Positions 48,041 to 56,946 are shown, counted from the stretch's first letter. The stretch is 64,000 nucleotides of DNA from CADEDV01 sp964437415 (GCA_964437415.1 CAYTGN010000006.1:124001-188000), one strand, 5' to 3'. Numbers and translations: made by a program. The notes: generated from the sequence alone by a model not told the origin.

Positions 48041-49906
48041 TCAATCACCGATTTTCACTACCGTCCACCCTGATTTTGAATCGGTGATCAGTAACTCGTT
48101 ATTCCTGTAGAATATTTTACAATTAAATGGGTCGTTGATCTTTACTTCTTCTGTAAAAAACCGGGTGATATTCCCGTTTTCAAAAACCATTAGTCCTTTT
48201 TTATCAGCAAACGCAGCAATGGCCCAAACCCGTCCCTTGTTGTCAACTGCAATTCCATGCACATAAGGAAACTTTTCATCAGGATATTTCTCAGTCATCT
48301 TTTTCTTCAGCTCGGTTGTCTGGCTGCCGTCATAAACATGATAGCTGCCGATGCCGGCAAAGAATATATTTCCCTTGCTGTCAAAATGATGTTCATAAAC
48401 AAGGCCGGGTGATCCGGCAAGCAATGTCATTTTTTTATCCTTGCAGAGATAAACGTTACTCAGGCTGATATAGCAGTTGCCATCGGCGCCGATGGAAATA
48501 TTGTGTGTGGCCTGGTTTGGCGGAAACCCCTCAATTTCTATTGCAGGAATAAATTCTTTTTTCCCATTCTGTAAAGTGGTGATTCCTTTGTGACTTGCCA
48601 TCCAGATCTTACCTGATTTATCAACAGCGATGGAATTCATTTCGGTATCGTTGAGGCCGATGGAATCTAATTTGCCCGGCGCCGATTCCCGGTAAATTTT
48701 GCCGGAAGTCAGAATATATAATTTCTTGCCGTCTGTTGTCATGTCCAGTACATAACTGCCGTCAGGTTCGATCTTTTTCACAAGGTCTTTGTCATTGCTT
48801 ATCCAGATAGCATTACGGTCTTTTGTAAGCAGCCTGCCATCCGGCAGCAGCAGGTTATAACCTTCTTTGCTGTCTGATTTGTATTTTAAACCCTGAAGTA
48901 TTTCTGGTTTGTTATTGTTTAATTTCGCAAAGCCATCGTCGCCGGAGCGATAAAAAATATTATTGTATAAAGCATATTTGAACGAACCGGTAAGTGTTGT
49001 TTTGGGAATGGATGTTTTTTGAGGTTCAATTTTGTAATCATTGGTCAAAGATGCAGAAACGCTAAGTTTTACAGCTGTGTCAATTCCGGCAAGAAATACT
49101 TCGTTTTTTTCGTTGGCAATAAGACGGCAGTTGGCAATGCTTTTTCCCGTTGAGAAACTGCTTGCAGTTTTTCCGGTACTACTGAAAAGTTCTGAATTGT
49201 TCAAACTGATTTTTGGTGCTGCGTTGCTGTTTCCCTCCGGTACAAAGTTCAGAGTAGCGCCGTTACGTATCCAAAAGCCCTGTCCGGGTTGTACCACTGT
49301 TTCATAGGTGCTGCCATACGCAAACTGCTGGCTTGTTTTGCTCACCGTATCATACACATAGATCCCATTTGAAAGGCCATAGTAATATTTTCTGCCGTCT
49401 GCAAAAATAAAACTGTTTGCTGCCGGAGAACCACCTGAATAAGCTGTTTTGTAGGGCCCGAAGGAGTTAAGCCAGTTGTTATTCCTGTAGCGGTAAATAG
49501 CATTGCCATCTATTAGTGTCAATTCGTCAGCCGACAAGGAAACAGCAAATACGGCATTGCCGTTTTTCATCGAAGTGGGTGTAATGTTTTTCCATTTACC
49601 ATTCGCTTGCAGCATAAACACTCCGCCTCTGCCGACACAAACAGCTTTGTCTTTATATACACTGACATATACTACCGGGGGTAACAGCTTATTGTCGTCT
49701 GTCATGTTCGACACGATGAATTTCCCTGTTGCAGGATTAAAAAACGTCAGGCTCTCATCCGAAACAAGCCAGATGCCTTTGCCTGCCTGGGCTACCATCC
49801 TTTTGTAAGAGCCGGTATTGGTAAATGTTTCTGTCGAAATTATTTTCTGTGCAGCGAGTCCTGCTGTACATCCTAAAACAACTGTGAGCAAACATAACTT
49901 TTTCAT
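48041..49906 (-). CDS. Secreted beta-propeller protein
   Basis: This 621-residue protein has a signal peptide ('LCLLTVVLGCTAGLAAQ') and repeated blades of the two-component-regulator-propeller/NHL type: 'GKGIWLVSDESLTFFNPATG', 'KSGKIWMASHKGITTLQNGK', 'DNKGRVWAIAAFADKKGLMVFENG'. There is no kinase or transmembrane region after the propeller, so it is probably a periplasmic or exported binding protein. Ligand unknown. It ends against the 49-bp repeat, which suggests it was the original neighbour of the M28 peptidase gene. Confidence 0.82.
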   Translation of the reverse strand: MKKLCLLTVVLGCTAGLAAQKIISTETFTNTGSYKRMVAQAGKGIWLVSDESLTFFNPATGKFIVSNMTDDNKLLPPVVYVSVYKDKAVCVGRGGVFMLQANGKWKNITPTSMKNGNAVFAVSLSADELTLIDGNAIYRYRNNNWLNSFGPYKTAYSGGSPAANSFIFADGRKYYYGLSNGIYVYDTVSKTSQQFAYGSTYETVVQPGQGFWIRNGATLNFVPEGNSNAAPKISLNNSELFSSTGKTASSFSTGKSIANCRLIANEKNEVFLAGIDTAVKLSVSASLTNDYKIEPQKTSIPKTTLTGSFKYALYNNIFYRSGDDGFAKLNNNKPEILQGLKYKSDSKEGYNLLLPDGRLLTKDRNAIWISNDKDLVKKIEPDGSYVLDMTTDGKKLYILTSGKIYRESAPGKLDSIGLNDTEMNSIAVDKSGKIWMASHKGITTLQNGKKEFIPAIEIEGFPPNQATHNISIGADGNCYISLSNVYLCKDKKMTLLAGSPGLVYEHHFDSKGNIFFAGIGSYHVYDGSQTTELKKKMTEKYPDEKFPYVHGIAVDNKGRVWAIAAFADKKGLMVFENGNITRFFTEEVKINDPFNCKIFYRNNELLITDSKSGWTVVKIGD

Positions 49907-49958
49907 GCCCTTAAGATAGGGAGAAAGTAAAAAGCAATTATACCCGTCAGCCGGTATT

Positions 49959-51314
49959 TTATCCTAGCAGCTTGTCAATTTGAGTTTGGACTCGGGCAAA
50001 ATGAAAGGAGTTTAACACCTCATCCATCATTCTTTTAATTTCTGTTGTACAAAGCCTGCCAGTACTTCCTTCGTGAATATGATGAACGGTAGTGTCGTAG
50101 GTGAACTCACCGGCTTCAATATCCATCCCCACTTTTTTGTACGCATCCCGGAAAGGTATTCCTGTATTCACTAATTTATTCACTTCCTCCACGCTGAAGA
50201 GGTACTTATATTTTTCATCGGCCAGGATTTCTTTTTTAATCTCGATATTTGACAGCATCAGTCCTGTCATTTCAATACAATCTTTCAGTGTTTTAAAAGC
50301 AGGAAATAAATGTTCTTTCAGCAACTGCAAATCCCGGTGATAACCGGAAGGGAGGTTGGTGGTCATCAGCATGATCTCATTGGGCAAAGCTTTGATACGA
50401 TTACAATGACTGCGGATGAGTTCAAACACATCCGGGTTCTTTTTATGTGGCATGATGCTGCTGCCGGTTGTCAACTCAGCCGGGAAACTAATGAAACCAA
50501 AATTTTGATTGAGGTATAAACAGGCATCCATGCTTAACCTGGCTAATGTATCAGCAACATTTGCCAATGACTGTGCCACGATCCGCTCGGCTTTACCTCT
50601 CCCCATCTGTGCATACACCACATTATAATTCAGGTCGTCGAAGCCGAGTAATGTTGTTGTCAGTTGCCTGTTGATAGGGAACGATGAACCATAACCGGCT
50701 GCCGATCCCAGCGGATTCTTATTCACCACATCATAAGCAGCTTTGATAGTGATAACATCATCCACAAGACTTTCTGCATAGGCGCCAAACCACAAGCCAA
50801 ATGAAGAAGGCATGGCTAGCTGCAAATGCGTATAGCCGGGAAGCAGATGATCTTTATATTTCTCGCTTTGTTTTTGCAGCAGGTCGAACAGCGGCTGAAT
50901 GCTGTTCACCAGTGTTTCTATCTCGTGGCGAAGAAATAATTTGATGTCCACGAGCACCTGGTCGTTGCGGCTTCTGGCACTGTGAATTTTTTTACCAGTG
51001 TCACCCAGTTTTTGTGTCAGTAGCAGCTCTATTTGTGAGTGGATGTCTTCAACGTCTGGGTGAATGGTGAATGGTGCCCCGATAGCTATCGGGAGGTGAG
51101 TGGGTAAGATCGTTTGGTAAATTGCTCTCAACTCTTTTACCAGCAGATCTTTTTCTTCTTTTGTGAGAAGCCCAACGGTTTCCAGCATAATGGCATGTGC
51201 AATAGAACCCAGCACATCAAAAGGGGCTAATTGCAGATCAAACTCACGATCATTACCTACTGTGAATTTTTCCACTTCGGCGAGTGACGATTTATCTTTT
51301 TGCCAGAGCTTCAT
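49959..51314 (-). CDS. argH: Argininosuccinate lyase
   Basis: This 451-residue enzyme cleaves argininosuccinate to arginine and fumarate. The superfamily signature is 'GSSIMPHKKNPDVFELIRSH'; 'VDIKLFLRHEIETL' and 'HLQLAMPSSFGLWF' are also typical. An in-frame insertion of about twelve residues ('PTHLPIAIGAPFT') lies before 'PDVEDIHSQIE'. It is encoded by a perfect 16-bp palindrome CCCGATAGCTATCGGG (51078-51093), probably a repeat insertion in a tolerant loop. Start overlaps the argE stop (ATGA). Last gene of the arginine operon. Confidence 0.95.
   Translation of the reverse strand: MKLWQKDKSSLAEVEKFTVGNDREFDLQLAPFDVLGSIAHAIMLETVGLLTKEEKDLLVKELRAIYQTILPTHLPIAIGAPFTIHPDVEDIHSQIELLLTQKLGDTGKKIHSARSRNDQVLVDIKLFLRHEIETLVNSIQPLFDLLQKQSEKYKDHLLPGYTHLQLAMPSSFGLWFGAYAESLVDDVITIKAAYDVVNKNPLGSAAGYGSSFPINRQLTTTLLGFDDLNYNVVYAQMGRGKAERIVAQSLANVADTLARLSMDACLYLNQNFGFISFPAELTTGSSIMPHKKNPDVFELIRSHCNRIKALPNEIMLMTTNLPSGYHRDLQLLKEHLFPAFKTLKDCIEMTGLMLSNIEIKKEILADEKYKYLFSVEEVNKLVNTGIPFRDAYKKVGMDIEAGEFTYDTTVHHIHEGSTGRLCTTEIKRMMDEVLNSFHFARVQTQIDKLLG
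51078..51093. repeat. Palindromic repeat CCCGATAGCTATCGGG inside argH
   Basis: Perfect 16-bp palindrome encoding 'LPIAIG' within an in-frame insertion of ArgH. The core octamer is a type of palindrome I remember as frequent in Bacteroidota genomes; frequency cannot be measured here. Confidence 0.6.
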
Positions 51315-52381
51315 ACAAGCTGGTTTAGTAACTGGATATACATTTCAATTCCCTGTTTGATTTCATCAATATAAATATATTCATCGGCAGTATGGCTTCT
51401 TGCCGAATCACCGGGACCCATTTTCAGCGCCGGAAAGGGCATTAAAGCTTTATCCGATGTAGTCGGGGAGCCGTAGTAAGTTCTGCCAAGCTGCAACCCG
51501 GCTTTTACCAGCGGATGATCCAATGCAATGGATGTGGAACGAAGCCTTGTGCTTCTCGGCTTTACCTCGCACTGTACATTTGATCGGATGATGTCAACCA
51601 CTTCTTCAAAACTGTATAACTCATTCACCCGGCAATCCACCACGAATTTACATTGCGCAGGCACTACATTGTGCGCTTTATTTTCTGTTTCGATAACCGT
51701 CACACTCATTTTGGTCGGTCCCAGTAACGCAGATACTTTTGGAAACCGGTAATTTTTAATCCAGTTGATATCGTGAAATGCTTTATAAATAGAATTTTCT
51801 CCTTCATTTCTGGCAGCATGACCTGCTTTACCATTGCTTATGCAATCCAAAACCATCAGCCCACGTTCGGCAACTGCCATTTGCATTTCTGTGGGTTCAC
51901 CAACGATGGCGCAGTCAATTCTTGGTAAATAGGACAAGGTATATTCGATGCCACCTGCACCACTGATTTCTTCTTCGGCAGTGGCGGCAATAGCAATATT
52001 GTAATTCAGGCCCTGCCTGTCATAATAATGGAGAAAGCAAGCGACAAGTGAAACAAGACTGCCGCCAGCATCATTACTGCCCAGTCCGTACAATTTTCCA
52101 TCTTCAATAACAGGATTGAACGGGTCTTTACTGTATTGTGGATTCGGTTTTACCGTATCGTGATGCGAGTTGAGCAGAAGGGTAGGGTTTGTCTCGTCAA
52201 AATATTTGTTCAGGGCAAATATGTTATTGCCCACCCGGCTGGCGGCAATGTTACGTGTAGCAAAGAACTTACCGATGATTGCCGCAGTTTTATCCTCTTC
52301 TTTGCTGAAAGATGGGGTGGTAATCAATTCTTTCAGCAGTTCAATAACTTCTGCCTGTAGTATGTGTAAGTCTTTACTCAT
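51311..52381 (-). CDS. argE: M20 family N-acyl-ornithine/N-acyl-citrulline deacylase
   Basis: This 356-residue M20 peptidase-family deacylase has zinc ligands in 'LLLNSHHDTVKP' (His, Asp), 'GLGSNDAGGSLVS' (Asp), 'AATAEEEISGAGG' (catalytic Glu), 'VGEPTEMQMAV' and a C-terminal 'HTADEYIYIDE'. In the pathway with an acylornithine carbamoyltransferase it should remove the acyl group from N-acylcitrulline rather than from acylornithine. Overlaps argH and argB, so translational coupling is likely. Confidence 0.93.
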   Translation of the reverse strand: MSKDLHILQAEVIELLKELITTPSFSKEEDKTAAIIGKFFATRNIAASRVGNNIFALNKYFDETNPTLLLNSHHDTVKPNPQYSKDPFNPVIEDGKLYGLGSNDAGGSLVSLVACFLHYYDRQGLNYNIAIAATAEEEISGAGGIEYTLSYLPRIDCAIVGEPTEMQMAVAERGLMVLDCISNGKAGHAARNEGENSIYKAFHDINWIKNYRFPKVSALLGPTKMSVTVIETENKAHNVVPAQCKFVVDCRVNELYSFEEVVDIIRSNVQCEVKPRSTRLRSTSIALDHPLVKAGLQLGRTYYGSPTTSDKALMPFPALKMGPGDSARSHTADEYIYIDEIKQGIEMYIQLLNQLV

Positions 52382-53591
52382 TGACGATACTTGTGCCGGA
52401 GCTTCCCTGAATCAATTCATCCAGTTTTTCTGCTTTGCCGATGATCACTTTGCAGACTCCATTATCTAATGCTGCAAAGGCATTATCTAGTTTGGGAAGC
52501 ATGCCGGCAAATATCCCGGACCCGGTTTTTAGTTCTTCATAATACTTGCGATCTAACTTCCCGATCACGGAGTTGTCGTCGTTCACATCGAGCAGCACAC
52601 CATTTTTCTCAAAGGAATAGATCAGTTCCACATCATAATCGCTGCTCATGGCTTTGGCCACTTCTTGTGCAATGGTATCAGCATTTGTATTCAGCAATTG
52701 TCCCTGCTGGTCATGAGTGACAGGTGCAAAAACAACAGCCATATTTTGCTCCAGTAAATTTTTTATCAGCACTGTATTTACCGCATCCACATCACCTACA
52801 AAACCATAATCAAGAACCGGGTGCTGCCGCTTATGAGCAAGAATGGCATCGCCATCGGCACCGCAAAGCCCAATAGCATTGCAATGGTTGGCCTGCAATT
52901 GCGCCACAATGTTTTTGTTAATGTAGCCAGCATACACCATCGTTATGATCTTCAGTGTTTCTGCATCTGTGATCCTCCTGCCATCCACCAGTTGTTGTTC
53001 CACTCCCAGCTTGTCTGCAAGTCTTGTTGCAAGCTTGCCGCCACCATGTACTAAGATTTTTTTTCCCGGTATGTTTGCAAATAAAGTAAGGAATGAAGAA
53101 AGTTTCGCTTCATCATCAATGATATTCCCCCCGATCTTTATGACATAGAGTTTTTGCCTGCTTCCATCCTTGCCTCCGTCCCCTAAAGGGGTGTTAAGGG
53201 CCTCTTTATTTAAATTGGCAATATTGAGTTGGTTGACTGTTTCTGAAATTGTACTCAGGACGTAGTTTATGTTTTTAAAAACTTCCTCATTTTTAAAACG
53301 AAGTACGGTAAGTCCAAATTCTTTCAAGTGCTGTTCCCGGATTAAATCATTTTCTTTTACTTCATCAAGTTCATGAATTTTCCCATCAAGCTCAATAACG
53401 AGTTTGACCTTATGACAATAAAAATCAGCAATATAATTCCATATAGGGTGCTGCCTTCTGAATTTTAGTTTCCATTCATTAATATGAATATGTTTCCAGA
53501 GAATTTCTTCAGCGGGGGTCATACGACTCCTTAACTCTTCAGCTTTCTGAAAAATTAAATTGCTTGCTCCATAATACATGTTTTCTTTCAT
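52374..53591 (-). CDS. argB: Fusion of DUF559 domain and acetylglutamate kinase
   Basis: This 405-residue protein has two parts. Residues 1-120 form a DUF559 domain of the restriction-endonuclease-like fold ('RSRMTPAEEILWKHI', 'KFRRQHPIWNYIADFYC', 'LVIELDGKIHEL', 'LTVLRFKNEEVF'). After a linker 'NTPLGDGGKDGSRQ', residues 147-405 form acetylglutamate kinase ('YVIKIGGNIIDDE', 'ILVHGGGKLATRLA', 'GLCGADGDAILA', 'LNTNADTIAQEVA'). No in-frame start lies near the kinase domain, so the fusion is needed to make ArgB. The linker is encoded by a palindromic repeat (53172-53203). Likely a mobile DUF559 gene landed in the argB start. Confidence 0.88.
   Translation of the reverse strand: MKENMYYGASNLIFQKAEELRSRMTPAEEILWKHIHINEWKLKFRRQHPIWNYIADFYCHKVKLVIELDGKIHELDEVKENDLIREQHLKEFGLTVLRFKNEEVFKNINYVLSTISETVNQLNIANLNKEALNTPLGDGGKDGSRQKLYVIKIGGNIIDDEAKLSSFLTLFANIPGKKILVHGGGKLATRLADKLGVEQQLVDGRRITDAETLKIITMVYAGYINKNIVAQLQANHCNAIGLCGADGDAILAHKRQHPVLDYGFVGDVDAVNTVLIKNLLEQNMAVVFAPVTHDQQGQLLNTNADTIAQEVAKAMSSDYDVELIYSFEKNGVLLDVNDDNSVIGKLDRKYYEELKTGSGIFAGMLPKLDNAFAALDNGVCKVIIGKAEKLDELIQGSSGTSIVNE
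53172..53203. repeat. GC-rich palindromic repeat in the DUF559-ArgB linker
   Basis: Core CCCC-TAAA-GGGG (53180-53191), with further C- and G-rich flanks. It encodes the linker 'TPLGDGGKDG'. It resembles the repeats at 53617, 54081 and 54564. Confidence 0.65.
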
Positions 53592-53610
53592 GGTCTCAGC
53601 TTTAGGAGTC

Positions 53611-54624
53611 TTACTTGCCCCCCTTCAGGGGATGGGGGCTTAGTATTTCAGATAGCACCGCCTGTGCTGCCCACACCCGGTTGGAGGCTTCCTGTGTTAC
53701 CAAACTGTTAGGTCCGTCCAGCACTTCGTCACTCAGTTCTACGTTTCTTCTTACCGGGAGACAATGCATCACTTTGGCATTATTGGTCAGTTTCAGTTTT
53801 TTATTGGTCAGCATCCATTTAGGGTCGCTTTCATAAATTTTGCCATAATCATTATAAGTGCTCCAGTTCTTTACATAAACAAAATCGGCGTCTTTCAATG
53901 CCTCATCCTGGTTATGCGTAATGGTTGCACCATTGGTAAATTCTTCACTCAGTTCATAATCCTCAGGATGAGTGATGACAAAATCCGCTTTTCTCCAGGC
54001 ATTGATCCATTGGGAAAAACTATTGGCCACGCATTGGGGCAGGGGCTTTACATGTGGGGCCCAGGTCAATACGATTTTTGCCCCCCTGCCCCCCGTAGGG
54101 GGGGTAAGAGAAAGCTGTTCCTGGATGGTGATTATATCTGTTAATGATTGTAATGGATGAAGCGTTGCACTTTCAAGACTTACGACAGGTATGCCGGCAT
54201 ATTTGATAAATTGTTTTATATACAGCTCACTGTAATCATCCTCCCTGTTCTTTAAGGAAGGAAAAGTGCGGATAGCAAGAATGTCAAAATATTTTCCAAA
54301 TACCGGCGCTGCATCTTTTACATGTTCAACGGTAGTTCCGCTCATGATGGCTTCTTCTTCAAACTCCAGCATCCAGCCTTCGCTACCCACATTAAAAACA
54401 ATCGCTTCCATACCGAGATTTTGTGCAGCGATCTGGGTGCTAAGTCTTGTACGCATACTAGGGTTCAGGAAAAGACAACCGATACGTTTATTGGCGCCAA
54501 GAGATTTGTCCTTAAAAGGTGCAGCTTTGTAAGCCAGCGCTTTCTGCACCAGTGTATCAATGGCCTCCCCAACCCCTCCAAAGAAGGGGCTTACAAGGTC
54601 GTTTACAGAGGTAAAATTTTTCAT
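53611..54624 (-). CDS. argF': N-acyl-L-ornithine carbamoyltransferase (probably N-succinyl)
   Basis: This 337-residue transcarbamylase has the carbamoyl phosphate site 'SMRTRLSTQ', 'HPLQSLTDIITIQEQ', 'LTWAPHVKPLPQCVANSF' and 'MHCLPVRRNVELSDEV'. These are typical of the Bacteroidota/Xanthomonas type that carbamoylates acylated ornithine, not free ornithine. The position that differs between acetyl- and succinyl-specific enzymes aligns to Val in 'TTVEHVKDA', which favours succinylornithine. Three palindromic repeats are read in frame: 'SPFFGGVGEA' near the N-terminus, 'LTPPTGGRGA' in the middle and 'SPHPLKGGK' at the C-terminus. Confidence 0.92.
   Translation of the reverse strand: MKNFTSVNDLVSPFFGGVGEAIDTLVQKALAYKAAPFKDKSLGANKRIGCLFLNPSMRTRLSTQIAAQNLGMEAIVFNVGSEGWMLEFEEEAIMSGTTVEHVKDAAPVFGKYFDILAIRTFPSLKNREDDYSELYIKQFIKYAGIPVVSLESATLHPLQSLTDIITIQEQLSLTPPTGGRGAKIVLTWAPHVKPLPQCVANSFSQWINAWRKADFVITHPEDYELSEEFTNGATITHNQDEALKDADFVYVKNWSTYNDYGKIYESDPKWMLTNKKLKLTNNAKVMHCLPVRRNVELSDEVLDGPNSLVTQEASNRVWAAQAVLSEILSPHPLKGGK
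53617..53641. repeat. GC-rich palindromic repeat at the 3' end of argF'
   Basis: Runs of C and G around TTCA; encodes the C-terminal 'SPHPLKGG' just before the stop. It probably replaced the original C-terminus. Confidence 0.65.
54081..54107. repeat. GC-rich palindromic repeat in the middle of argF'
   Basis: CCCCCC-TG-CCCCCC-GTA-GGGGGGG. It encodes 'LTPPTGGRGA', a short insertion between 'TIQEQ' and 'KIVLTWAPH' relative to the Bacteroides enzyme as I recall it. Confidence 0.68.
54564..54593. repeat. GC-rich palindromic repeat near the 5' end of argF'
   Basis: Read on the minus strand: AGCCCCTTCTTTGGAGGGG then TTGGGGAGGC. It encodes 'SPFFGGVGEA' at residues 12-21. Confidence 0.68.
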
Positions 54625-54626
54625 GT

Positions 54627-55772
54627 TTATACAGTCTGGAGTAAACCAATTTCTTCTTTTATACTGTCAATAAATTGTTCGGCGTCCCTTTTTTTTAAAC
54701 CAAGCGAAGGAAGCAACCTGATGACATTGGGTTTTGCTTCGCCCGTGAAAACCTTTTGATTCCAGAGCAGGTTTTTTTTCAAATCTTTCAACTCTTCCGG
54801 CACATCAAAACCGATCATTAAGCCCCGGCCCCTTATATTTTTCAGTTGCGGAATTTCTTCCAACTGGTCTCTTAAATATTTTCCCACCATCACGGCATTG
54901 CCCATCAGTTTTTCTTCTTCAATGATTTCCAGCACTGCCAATGCTGCCGCACAGGCCAGGTGATTGCCGCCAAAAGTTGTTCCCAATTGGAAATGTTTGG
55001 GTTTGATATGCGGCGCAATGATGATTCCTGCTACCGGGAAACCATTGCCCATGCCTTTGGCCATCGTGTAAATGTCTGCATTCACCCCGGCAAAATCATG
55101 GCTGAAGAATTTGCCGCTCCGGCCATAACCGCATTGTACACTGTCGGCAATATAAACAGCGCCGTGTTCGTCACATAGTGAACGGATCTTTTTCAGAAAT
55201 GAATCATCCGCTACATTGATGCCGCCTACTCCCTGTATGCCTTCAATGATCACAGAAGATATTTCTTTTCCCTGCTGTACAAAACATTCTTCCAAAGCTT
55301 CTTCATCGTTGAAGGGAAGAAAGACCACATTGCCGGTTTCATTTACAGGGGCGATATAATTTTTATTATCTGTTACGGAAACGGCCAGCGATGTTCTGCC
55401 ATGAAAAGATTTGCTGAAGGCGACTATTTTTTTTCTTCCGTTGTGAAAAGAAGCCAGTTTCAATGCATTTTCATTCGCTTCAGCGCCACTGTTGCAGAGA
55501 AACAGCTGGTAGTCCTCCTTGCCGGAAACTTTTCCCAGTTTGCGGGCCAGCTCATCCTGTAAAGGAATTTTGATGGAGTTGGAATAAAAAGCGATTTTCT
55601 CCAGTTGTTCTTCAATTCTTTTCACCCAATGCGGATGGGTGTGTCCGATGCTGATGACGGCATGGCCGCCATACAGGTCGAGATATTGCTCTCCTTTATC
55701 ATCCCATACATAAGAGCCTTTGGCTTTCACGATGGTGACTTCATTGATAGGGTAAACATCAAACAGGTTCAT
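54627..55772 (-). CDS. argD: Acetyl/succinylornithine aminotransferase
   Basis: This 381-residue class III PLP aminotransferase has 'YLDLYGGHAVISIGHTHPHWV', 'LFLCNSGAEANENALKLA' (PLP phosphate binding), 'SFHGRTSLAVSVTD', 'YIADSVQCGYGRSGKFF' (Asp to the pyridine nitrogen), the Schiff-base Lys in 'YTMAKGMGNGFPVA' and 'LGTTFGGNHLACAA'. It converts N-acylglutamate semialdehyde to N-acylornithine. Separated from argF' by two bases. Confidence 0.95.
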   Translation of the reverse strand: MNLFDVYPINEVTIVKAKGSYVWDDKGEQYLDLYGGHAVISIGHTHPHWVKRIEEQLEKIAFYSNSIKIPLQDELARKLGKVSGKEDYQLFLCNSGAEANENALKLASFHNGRKKIVAFSKSFHGRTSLAVSVTDNKNYIAPVNETGNVVFLPFNDEEALEECFVQQGKEISSVIIEGIQGVGGINVADDSFLKKIRSLCDEHGAVYIADSVQCGYGRSGKFFSHDFAGVNADIYTMAKGMGNGFPVAGIIIAPHIKPKHFQLGTTFGGNHLACAAALAVLEIIEEEKLMGNAVMVGKYLRDQLEEIPQLKNIRGRGLMIGFDVPEELKDLKKNLLWNQKVFTGEAKPNVIRLLPSLGLKKRDAEQFIDSIKEEIGLLQTV

Positions 55773-56944
55773 TTATGCAATTTTACTTTTTTAAGACTGG
55801 GTTTATATATCAAAAAAGGGTTTACTTCTTTTATCCAGGCGGTTTCTTCCTCTTCCATTTTTGTCGCCACTTCTTTCCAGTTGTTTTTTCCATGAAGATA
55901 ATCCAGCAACACCGTGTCGCCGGCCAGCAGTTCAACGGCTTTGCTGTCATTAAAGGCCTCATACTTTCCTTCTTTCCAGCTAAAACCTTCGGACCTTTCT
56001 TTGCAATACCTGATAAGCTGTAAAGAGTGTGCCAGCGAATGATAGTTATTTTTTTTCTGCAGCATTAATTGTATGCCGTTGCATACTTCACCGGCATATT
56101 TATGGAATACGGGTATAAAACGGACAGGCCTGATGCTGCAACCGCTGTTATAGGCGGGATGTTTTTTACTGTTCCAGCTTTCGTCAAACACCCAACTCAT
56201 GAAAGGGGCGCCAATGGTTTCAAAGGGAAGGGTGGTGCCCCTTCCTTCGCTTACATTGGTACCTTCCCAGAGACATTGTCCGCTATATAGTTTACAGGTA
56301 GTTACCGATGGGATATTCGGTGATGGCGGAATAAAAATGTAATTCTTTTTATCAACCGGCACAATGATAAGCTCCCATGTTGCGTGTAGTTTGCTTTTGA
56401 AATAACGGCAAAGCTCTGCGATGGTGAGTCCGTGACGATGAGGCAACCCTTGCAACCCGATAAAAGAAGAAAAGTGGGCAGGCATTCTTGTTCCTTCCAC
56501 CTGCCGCCCTGCCGGGTTGGGTTTGTCTATAACGAGGATGGTTATATTCAGCTTCAGGCTGCTGATCTTTTGCAGCAAGAGAAATAGTGTTGTGATGTAT
56601 GTGTAATACCTGCAGCCGGCATCCTGTATGTCAACGATAAGCGTATCAATACTGCTGAGTTGTTTTTCGGTGGCGGTCAGGGAATGTTCACGACTGCTGT
56701 AAAGAGATACCAATTCTGCAGTGCCGGTTATTTTTTGATACAATGCTGTATCGTCCAGTTTAACCTGGTCCTGCAGTTCTCCGAAAAGGCCATGTTCGGG
56801 AATAAACAGTTTGCTCAGCTTCCCCGTTTCTGCCAGCACCTGGAATGTATATTTCCCTGCTGTGCTATACCAGGCTGTATGATTACACAATAAACCAACA
56901 GATTCACTTTTCCTGGTTAGTTTATATAGTGCATCCTTCTTCAT
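55769..56944 (-). CDS. DUF1343 (NamZ-like) protein inside the arginine operon
   Basis: This 391-residue protein has the DUF1343 signature: 'VGLLCNHTAW', 'LFIPEHGLFGELQDQ', 'LYSSREHSLTATEKQL', 'LIVDIQDAGCRYYTYITTL', 'VIDKPNPAGRQVEG' and 'LWEGTNVSEGRGTTLPFETIGAP'. Characterised relatives are exo-beta-N-acetylmuramidases (NamZ). No signal peptide is seen, so it would act in the cytoplasm. It overlaps argD by four bases and follows argC by two, so it is firmly part of the operon. Its link to arginine synthesis is unknown. Confidence 0.9.
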   Translation of the reverse strand: MKKDALYKLTRKSESVGLLCNHTAWYSTAGKYTFQVLAETGKLSKLFIPEHGLFGELQDQVKLDDTALYQKITGTAELVSLYSSREHSLTATEKQLSSIDTLIVDIQDAGCRYYTYITTLFLLLQKISSLKLNITILVIDKPNPAGRQVEGTRMPAHFSSFIGLQGLPHRHGLTIAELCRYFKSKLHATWELIIVPVDKKNYIFIPPSPNIPSVTTCKLYSGQCLWEGTNVSEGRGTTLPFETIGAPFMSWVFDESWNSKKHPAYNSGCSIRPVRFIPVFHKYAGEVCNGIQLMLQKKNNYHSLAHSLQLIRYCKERSEGFSWKEGKYEAFNDSKAVELLAGDTVLLDYLHGKNNWKEVATKMEEEETAWIKEVNPFLIYKPSLKKVKLHK

Positions 56945-56946
56945 GA

